Shown: positions 58,101-64,000 of the stretch, one piece after another
How the letters are laid out: every line of letters begins with the position of its first letter
Numbering within the stretch: the first letter of the stretch is position 1
Source: Hyalella azteca
Lineage: Eukaryota > Arthropoda > Malacostraca > Amphipoda > Hyalellidae
Assembly: GCF_000764305.2 (NCBI RefSeq)
Contig: NW_025934572.1
Location: forward strand, 248,001-312,000
Direction: 5' to 3'
Length of the DNA stretch: 64,000 bases
The notes under the pieces: generated by a model
Database searches by the model: none
Told to the model about the DNA's origin: nothing
The model's input: the letters and a program-made list of their open reading frames with translations, nothing else
Position numbers and translations under genes: made by a program

Positions 58101-61100
58101 GTTAATTCACTTCAATATAATCAATATTAAGGAATAAATATCAAACTTCAATGACAACACTAAAAATTGCGATCGACAATACTACAATTATTATCTAGAA
58201 TGTCACAATCACAAGCGTGGAAGTAAACTTGAATCATATTATACACATGGACAACTGACCCATCAAGTTGCAGTTGGGTTATGCTTGATGCATACGTGTT
58301 TGCAATATCGAGTTTAAGGGATAATAAATAAACCAAGCTGCAAGATATTACAAAATAAATAGGTCTCTTCTTTTGAGTAACCTCAAACAAAACGGTAAGT
58401 ATTGGAAGATGTACTAACAGAAAAGTCGTTTGAGCAAGTGGAGTCCACACTCCTCACTGATTCATCAACCTCAGGTGTCACTTCGGCACTATTTTCTTCA
58501 TTCTTTGTCGACTCGAGTGATTTGTCTGAACTAATCCTTTTCTTCAAAGCTGGAAGCGTGCCGCGAGACCACTTATATCGCCGTTTCTTTCTCTTAGGAG
58601 TAGGATGTTGAAAAATGATCGATTTGTCACCGTTTCCACTGGAACTGCCGTTGGTGCTGGTTTCATTACCAGCAACCTGGAATACAAGCTTCATTACAGC
58701 TACTTGATCATGCACAATAAATATATGACATTAAGAGCTAAACAAAGCAATGTAGGTTTTACACTGTCGACATAGTAAATTACAACAACTATAGAATAGG
58801 AAACACGGATATATCAATGTAGAACACTGAGAATTAAGCAGCGCAATAATAACTATTAAGCGCTATTCCTAACCTGGGCGGGCACAGGTGGATCTGTGTA
58901 CACAAACTCGGGAATCAAATGAGAAACTTGAGTTTTCCGTTTCTTCCTTGATTCTCTTATTTTTTGGCATTCATCTTCAAAGTCTGTATCCATCTCAGTC
59001 TTGATGAGAGTATGGGCTGTGTCGACGAGAGCGCAAGCAGAATGCCGAATATGTTTCCCTGAGGTCAGAATGAAAGTATAAATTCAGAGTGAGAAATCAA
59101 GATATAATACAGAACTTGACACGCAGCGGGAAAACAGTTGCCGCGCATATTTAGAAAGTGCTAATCATTAAAAAATGATTTAATCATGCTATTAAAACAA
59201 TAAATTGACTTACCTGTCAAAGAAACCTAAAATAATTTACATGGAAAAAACCTATCTAGCACATTTTCCAAACCTCCAAGAACAGTTGTAATTAATATGC
59301 GTTTAAAAAAAATACTTTTTAAAGACAACACTTCTAAAGAGACCAGTGTTTCCGATGTTACACATGTGCAATGAATTTATAATTTTATTTTTGAGTATTA
59401 CAATAAATTATTTAGCTTTTTTCAATTTTGTAAATTATTCATTGTCAATTTGTTCTAGCATTGTCACCGCCTTTACCCAAGTGTGCAAAATTTCAGATCA
59501 ATTGGACAATCAGAATTGTGTTAAATATCGATTATAAGATTTGTAGCAGACAAACAACAAGAAGTGAAATTAAAGAGAAGTGTTGTAAAAAATATACACA
59601 CCATCTGCCGAGAACCTTCGGTTGTATTCTAAAGCATTGCTACAGATGAGCTCGATGTCATTAAGGAAGTCCTGCGCACACGTGTACTCATGCCTGTCTA
59701 TCTTGGACATCATCGTCTCCAGGTCCATGGGTTTAGTGATGATGGATCGGTAGTCAGGAAACTCTTCTACATCTACAGGCTCCGTGAATGTGATGAATCT
59801 GGAATTTGGGTAACGAATCAAATTAATAATTTGGAAAAGACCGCCCAAAAACTTTGGCAAGTTTTATTGTGAGTTAGGGTTCATTTTTGTGAGCAAAATC
59901 CGCAACTAAACTTATTATAATGATAAAGTTACAAAAATACGAGAAAGGAAATCGCAACGGTTTCAAATTGCCGTTCACACAAACTCTTAACTAATTCAGC
60001 AGCTAATCAAGGAATTAATTATACCAACATTCAAATGAAATTACCATAAAATTGTGATTAACTCACTGTCGGTTTCGCGCAAGCTTGGCGCAAATTTGTC
60101 TCAGGAATATCCTGAGTTCTCGGAGCTTGGATTCCTCCAGTTCAATGAGACGTTGAAGCTCTTTCTCGCTCAGCTCCCTCGACACAGCTACTTGAGCGAT
60201 CGGTAGCGTCTCTAGCACACGCTTCCGTACTACCGCCTGAAGCAAAACATGATAAAATAGAACTCAGTACTCACTGCAGTGAGTGACAGAAAGGGCATTT
60301 TCTCGTCGACGAAAACATGAAGTCACGAACAGACGGACGGACATGACGAGCATAATAGGACATTTTTACCATTGATGAGAAAATGCGCTAAATATCGCTA
60401 CGCTACCTCGAAAAAGTTAACACAAAGAGGCAATGACGAAAAATTTTGTATTGAAAGGAGAGCTTTCTCCACAAACTGAAAACCAGCATGAAATGCTATT
60501 GATAAGTGAATATTAGCTTGTTAGTTTCCTTCAAAATTAATAAGCAACAGCTGATATGTGATTAAATCGAGTTTATGTCAGTAGTGCAATTTATTACATA
60601 TGGTATAATATCCAATGGAATTATTGAGTTTGGCGAGAAAAACTAATTTCGTCCGACAAGAAATTAAATAGTTTCGAAGGAAAATAAACCTGAATGCGAT
60701 CTTACCTTCTTATGTTTGACCATGTGATTGTAGAAGAGCGGTCTGAAGAATTCTTCACGCTCTTCTCGGGTTGGGTTGCCTAATGCTATCACCTCTCCGT
60801 TGTATGTGTTGAAAAGCTCCGAGGCCTAGAAATTTAGAATCAATGAATTAGCTAAGTTTCAAATACAGCACATCCACTATGCAAACTGAATTTCAATTAA
60901 CGCAAAATATGAAGACTAACTGAGACAAAAGCTCGCAAAGATAAATAACAAATTTTGCACCAACATAAATAATGCCAGAAGAAATAATGAAGTTAAATAA
61001 TAAAGTAAAATGTTCTTCTGTTTGGTCTCCTAACATAGGAATCTAAGAAAACAAACTAACACGCAAAAAAAGAAAAATGATAAGGTAAATCTCAAGTAAA

Positions 61101-63636
61101 AGTTCTCACTCTAGGATCGACTTCAGCCAGAGGTCTGTGAGTGGTCGCCAGAAGCAGCACCGGAGTGGAGGGTTTCAGGTGTTCCAGAAGTGACAGGAAG
61201 GTCGCCCGGATGGACTCGCCCGTTGACTCAAACCAGCAATCCACGCGAGGCATAAAAATTATTGATGGAGGACGTGAACTCGCTTCGTGGAATATCTGTT
61301 GACAAAAAAACCTTCATGAGATATATAATAAGAAACGAGTTTAGATCCTAACTAAGATGGAGTGAGCACATCAAATGGAATATCGAATAAAATTTACTAT
61401 AATTAAGGAATTGAAGAGTACCGGTATCCCTTTTTTATCCAAAATGATTAAGTGAACACTTCAGTTTCATTTGTTTAAACGGACAACAATGCATAATCGC
61501 CGATAAAGAAATATGCATGCGGCTAGACAACAAGCTCACTAAGTGACATCAATAAACCGTACTTGCGTGACAGCCTCCTCAGGAGTTCGAGAGGAGTTAA
61601 CATAGAGCGATGCAAGGTCGAGTACGTGTGCAGGCACGCGTTCCATGGCGTGTATGATAGCCGGGCCCAAATCACTGCTCTGCCCCTGATCACCGTTGCC
61701 TGATATCAACAGGCGTGGTCTGTAAGTCAAGCTCGAGTAGAGCACGCGACGATGACCGCTGTTGTTTGGAGTCAGGCCATGTGGGAAACTCTGCAAGGAA
61801 AACTCAAGTCATGCCGTCGCCCTCCCAATTAAAAGTAAAAAAACTTTCACTTTGGTTCAGCGGTTTTGAAATGTGTTATAGATTATAATGATCACAATAT
61901 AGAGTTAAAGGAACAAAATATTATTAAAAAATAATGCTGGTCCTTGAATCCTAAGGCCAGGTCAGTTTCATACTTTATGAGATCATTCGCAATATACCTA
62001 AATATCAAAAGAAATAAATTATAGTGCAATAAAACTATTTGCTAAAAAATACACTTGACGTACTTGAGATAAGTGGTGCAATATTTTTTGCAACGTCGCC
62101 TGGAATAGTGGCCGAACTTCAGGTCGAAGTCGTTCCCCGACGTTGCCTCGCGATCTCTGCGCCGCGGGCACGATGCGGCCCAGAGCGCTGCGGAAGTGAT
62201 GGAGTCGCACCTGAAGCATCAAAATTGAAACAGAATTACTGTACAGGAAAAATTTTGAAACAGAATTACTGTACAGGAAAAATTTTGAAACAGAATTACT
62301 GTACAGGAAAAATGAAGTTTTTCAACACGGATAATAGGGTTAGAAAATCTTTAAGTATGGGAGTTGAAGGGCACAACATTCATAACAGAATAAACTGCCA
62401 AGAAAGATTACGAACTGTCTCACTTAGGAAAGACGTTAAGTTAATATTTCTAAATGATATCCTAACACTGTTACATGGGGATAGAGGCACATACAAAAAT
62501 GATGTTGATGATCATATCATCCAAATAGATGGTGTAAAAAAAATTTCCAAGACACAATGTTTGGTCTTTTATACTATGAAATGCCGTATTAATAAATTCA
62601 ATTATACTTGGCATCAAGGTACAGTAGCTCAGCATAAAAATAGTTTAAAATATAATTTAAAAAAATGAAGTGGCAGACACTTCAGTTTCGTAAAGGCCAC
62701 TTACGTTGATAGAATTGACATCAAGCTGAAGTTTGACGGTGGACTCGTAGACTTGCGGGTAACGTTCACGAAGACTGGCAAGGACGGCCTCGCAGCACAT
62801 ACTCTTGAGGTCAGCTCCGCAGTACCCCGATGTCTGATCCGCTAGGTAATTCAGCAGCTTATCGGTCGGCGGAGGTTGCCACTTGCTCGTGTGCAGGGAT
62901 AAAATGTGCTTGCGAGCCTGCAAATGATTTGCAATATGATAATGCAAATGAATTGAGTGACAATTCAGATGAAAAATAATTATAACATATTTTCAACTTT
63001 AGGGGTGAAATACATGAAAACATAAAAAAAAACTTTTCCTCAACAAAATAATGTACTCCGGCATTTCCTTACAAAAATACAGAAATTTCTCTTGATTCGA
63101 GCACTACCTAGATTGAGAATTTTCAACACAAAGAAATTTTATCATCTGGTGAACGTATATATTACAAATTAGTGCATATCTAGTTTGAACATCAATCCAT
63201 AAATACAACTTAGCCTTTATTTGAATCCAGTAAATAAACTGCCCCACTTAAACATTTTTACAAATCTATCCAACTAAGAGAACGAATTATGTTATACAGT
63301 TAATCCCTTCTTTTGATAACCCACACGAAATACTAGATTTATAAAACGTAATATTACACTTTATGTACCGCAATTTCTCAGACTTGCCTGGAGAGACGGC
63401 AAAGGGAAGCAGAGTTCTCGATCAAACCTCCCAGGCCTCCTGAGTGCTGGGTCGATAGCCTCAATCCTGTTGGTAGCACCGATGACGATTATCTCCCCCC
63501 GCGAGTCCAGGCCATCCATCAGGGCCAGCAATGTGGACACGATGCTCGAGTGTATTTGGTCTTGTCGAGACGATCTCACGGGAGCGAGACCGTCTATCTC
63601 GTCAAAAAAGATCACGGACGGACGCAGCTGGTACGC
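55129..63636 (-). CDS. ATAD2: ATPase family AAA domain-containing protein 2 (ATAD2/ATAD2B), C-terminal 809 residues; 5' end outside window
   Basis: Fourteen minus-strand exons: 63636-63388, 62917-62705, 62210-62064, 61790-61563, 61295-61110, 60825-60706, 60236-60067, 59798-59602, 59058-58874, 58676-58419, 58067-57932, 57496-57422, 57317-57109, 55185-55129 (TGA). Every join keeps frame. The first exon holds the AAA1 Walker B motif (FFDEIDGLAP), sensor GATNR and RRPGRFDRE; the Walker A exon lies beyond 64000. A degenerate second AAA domain follows, with ISGNGDQGQSSDLGP replacing a normal P-loop. Next come the bromodomain (FTEPVD, PDYRSI, MDLETM, acetyl-lysine-binding Asn in SNALEYN), a basic KRKKRRYKW block, a Ser/Thr/acidic linker and a C-terminal helical segment (YTNIFRLC). 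The family are nuclear chromatin factors that bind acetylated histone H4 and support histone turnover and transcription. Vertebrates have ATAD2 and ATAD2B; a single invertebrate gene cannot be assigned to one. The first intron is GC-AG (CTCCAG/gcaagt). Confidence 0.97.
55484..56780 (-). mobile_element. Tc1-like transposon, degenerate
   Basis: The element is 55486-56778 (1,293 bp), flanked by TA on both sides. Its terminal inverted repeats start CAGGGGTTAGACAAAATAAG on the left and CAGGGGTTGGACAAAATAAA on the right. The length is close to that of standard Tc1 elements. It sits in the last intron of ATAD2, in the same orientation as the gene. Confidence 0.9.
55700..56582 (-). pseudogene. Tc1-like transposase pseudogene
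   Basis: The N-terminal part (56582 to about 56228) encodes paired helix-turn-helix sequence: a KIVGAQMAGASM start region, then RCTFSKLI, the linker HRSGRKSELSERD, and ITAVEITADLN in the second HTH. A stop follows VIRKR. Later pieces are in other frames: RINSRDYLGILE and PPQSPYLNIIEYFG. The last corresponds to the family block WPSQSPDLNPIENLWG, with the D of SPDLN changed to Y, and is followed directly by a stop. Frameshifts and stops make it non-functional. Confidence 0.88.
57939..58000. other. GC-rich low-complexity part of an ATAD2 linker exon
   Basis: Exon 58067-57932 is clearly GC-richer than its surroundings and encodes an Ala/Ser/Thr/Val-rich linker (TLASSTTTGAADTPSAQ). It has open frames on both strands; only the minus-strand frame joins in phase with its neighbours. 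Confidence 0.6.
58874..60236 (-). other. ATAD2 bromodomain region (three exons)
   Basis: Encoded by exons 60236-60067, 59798-59602 and 59058-58874, with phase 2 and phase 1 introns inside the domain. The order is a leading coiled helix (SEKELQRLIELEESKLRELR), helix Z (RIFLRQICAKLA), the FITFTEPVD shelf, PDYRSIITKPMDL, YTCAQDFLNDIELICSNALEYN with the conserved Asn, and HIRHSACALVDTAHTLI as the last helix. The RVF shelf of human ATAD2 reads ITF here. The residues needed for acetyl-lysine reading are present, so the domain looks functional. Confidence 0.93.
59300..59592 (+). repeat. Older interspersed repeat (copy also at 42.8 kb, fragment at 39.96 kb)
   Basis: TTTTTAAAGACAACACT and GATGTTACACATGT are shared with 39955-40010; AAGTGTGCAAAATTTCAGAT and GATTTGTAGCAGACA are shared with 42836-43047. 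It fills most of an ATAD2 intron and stops about 10 bases from the donor of the bromodomain exon 59798-59602. Confidence 0.7.
60261..60395 (+). repeat. Interspersed repeat with ACTCACTGCAGTGAGT palindrome, copy 4
   Basis: ACTCAGTACTCACTGCAGTG, GCATTTTCTCGTCGACGAAA, ATGAAGTCACG, GGACGGACATG and a closing GAGAAAATGCGCTAAA, in the same order as copy 2 but lacking its inner block of about 80 bp. It lies in an ATAD2 intron. Confidence 0.75.
61110..61790 (-). other. ATAD2 second, degenerate AAA domain
   Basis: Exons 61790-61563 and 61295-61110. The glycine-rich strand-turn RLLISGNGDQGQSSDLG aligns with the human ATAD2 VGEPGFGQGSHL segment and lacks the GK(T/S) of a P-loop. The Walker B position reads IIFMPRVDCW, with no DE pair. 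As in the human protein, this domain should be structural rather than catalytic. Confidence 0.85.
62227..62313 (+). repeat. 30-bp direct repeat, three units
   Basis: Three consecutive units of GAAACAGAATTACTGTACAG plus GAAAAATTTT, starting at 62227, 62257 and 62287. Each contains the palindrome CTGTACAG. They lie within 20-100 bases of the acceptor of ATAD2 exon 62210-62064. Confidence 0.9.
62312..62668 (+). other. Open frame of 118 codons antisense in an ATAD2 intron, origin unknown
   Basis: From the ATG at 62312 the plus strand is open to a TGA at 62666-62668. The product is Lys/Asn/His-rich and has no stop over 118 codons in AT-rich DNA. The frame also stays open upstream through the three 30-bp repeats. 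Its composition looks protein-like (for example IQIDGVKKISKTQCLVFYTM), but I recognise no domain. It fills most of the 494-bp intron. It could be an inserted coding fragment (transposon or other) or chance; I do not call it a gene. Confidence 0.35.
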
Positions 63637-63680
63637 CTGGTAACAAATTGAACGCTGTATAAACACAGTACGAGAAGTTA

Positions 63681-64000
63681 CCGTCAAACGGGGTAAAAAG
63701 GGACGGGCGGGGTAAAAAAGGGACGGGCGGGGTAAAAAAGGGACGGGCGGGGTAAAAAAGGGACGGGCGGGGTAAAAAAGGGACGGGCGGGGTAAAAAAG
63801 GACGGACGGGGTAAAAAGGGACAGTCCTCCCACATTTTGTAGAAATGTAGTAGCAGCTAAACTAATAAAAAAGGGACGGGCGGGGTAAAAAGGGACGGAC
63901 GGGGTAAAAAGGGACAGTCCTCCCACATTTTGTAGAAATGTAGTAGCAGCTAAACTAATAAAAATATTGCAAAACTAAAAAGAGTGGTGTAAAGTTTAAC
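63681..64000. repeat. Tandem array with GGGGTAAAAAAGGGACGGGC units, start of a TA-flanked element
   Basis: The terminus CCGTCAAACGGGGTAAAAAG follows TA at 63679-63680. About six to seven 20-bp units of GGGGTAAAAAAGGGACGGGC follow. Then a block containing CAGTCCTCCCACATTTTGTA, GAAATGTAGTAGCAGC and TAAACTAATAAAA is present twice (about 63823-63872 and 63913-63964). The repeat runs towards the right edge. It lies in the ATAD2 intron between the missing Walker A exon and the Walker B exon. Confidence 0.8.

Noticed and set aside
58402..58611. Plus-strand open frame over an ATAD2 exon
   Set aside because: Antisense shadow; the minus-strand frame matches the ATAD2 linker and splices in phase.

Overview
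The window is eukaryotic nuclear DNA, most likely from an arthropod and possibly a crustacean. It is AT-rich and gene-sparse. Coding sequence is cut into short exons with GT-AG introns and two GC-AG introns. One promoter combines a TATA box with an arthropod-type TCAGTC initiator. Interspersed and tandem repeats are abundant. No bacterial operon, CRISPR array or rRNA was seen. The species cannot be fixed from sequence alone.

Layout. From 1 to 4,753 there is a repeat fragment, a candidate promoter near 1,966, and a three-exon plus-strand gene for an unrecognised secreted or membrane protein of 388 residues (coding exons 2926-3417, 3941-4259, 4398-4753). From 4,754 to about 37,190 lies roughly 32 kb with no gene I can support. 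It carries three minisatellite-type arrays (13.5 kb, 42-bp unit; 20.1 kb, 136-bp unit; 27.6 kb, 44-bp unit), simple repeats and hairpins. From 37.2 kb to the end, three minus-strand genes are recognisable: an MPV17-like protein 2 homologue (3 exons, 39218 down to 37199), a complete FKBP12-type peptidyl-prolyl isomerase of 108 residues (4 exons, 51442 down to 46638), and the C-terminal 809 residues of ATAD2/ATAD2B (14 exons, 63636 down to 55129). The 5' part of ATAD2, including the first Walker A motif, lies beyond the right edge.

The three conserved genes are unrelated in function: mitochondrial inner membrane, cytosolic proline isomerase, and nuclear acetyl-histone reader/AAA ATPase. They show no operon-like relation. 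Their introns and the DNA between them hold a nested nest of mostly non-autonomous DNA transposons. Several families share TA target duplications and ends reading (C/T)(C/A)GT(C/A)AAA-nGGGGTAA. There is also a hAT-like MITE with a clean 8-bp duplication and a paralogous empty site, a dead Tc1-like element, long foldback elements and a two-headed tRNA-derived SINE.

Quality warning: bases 43262-43297 match the Nextera mate-pair junction (two Tn5 mosaic ends head to head). This is almost certainly library sequence left in the assembly, so the join there should not be trusted.
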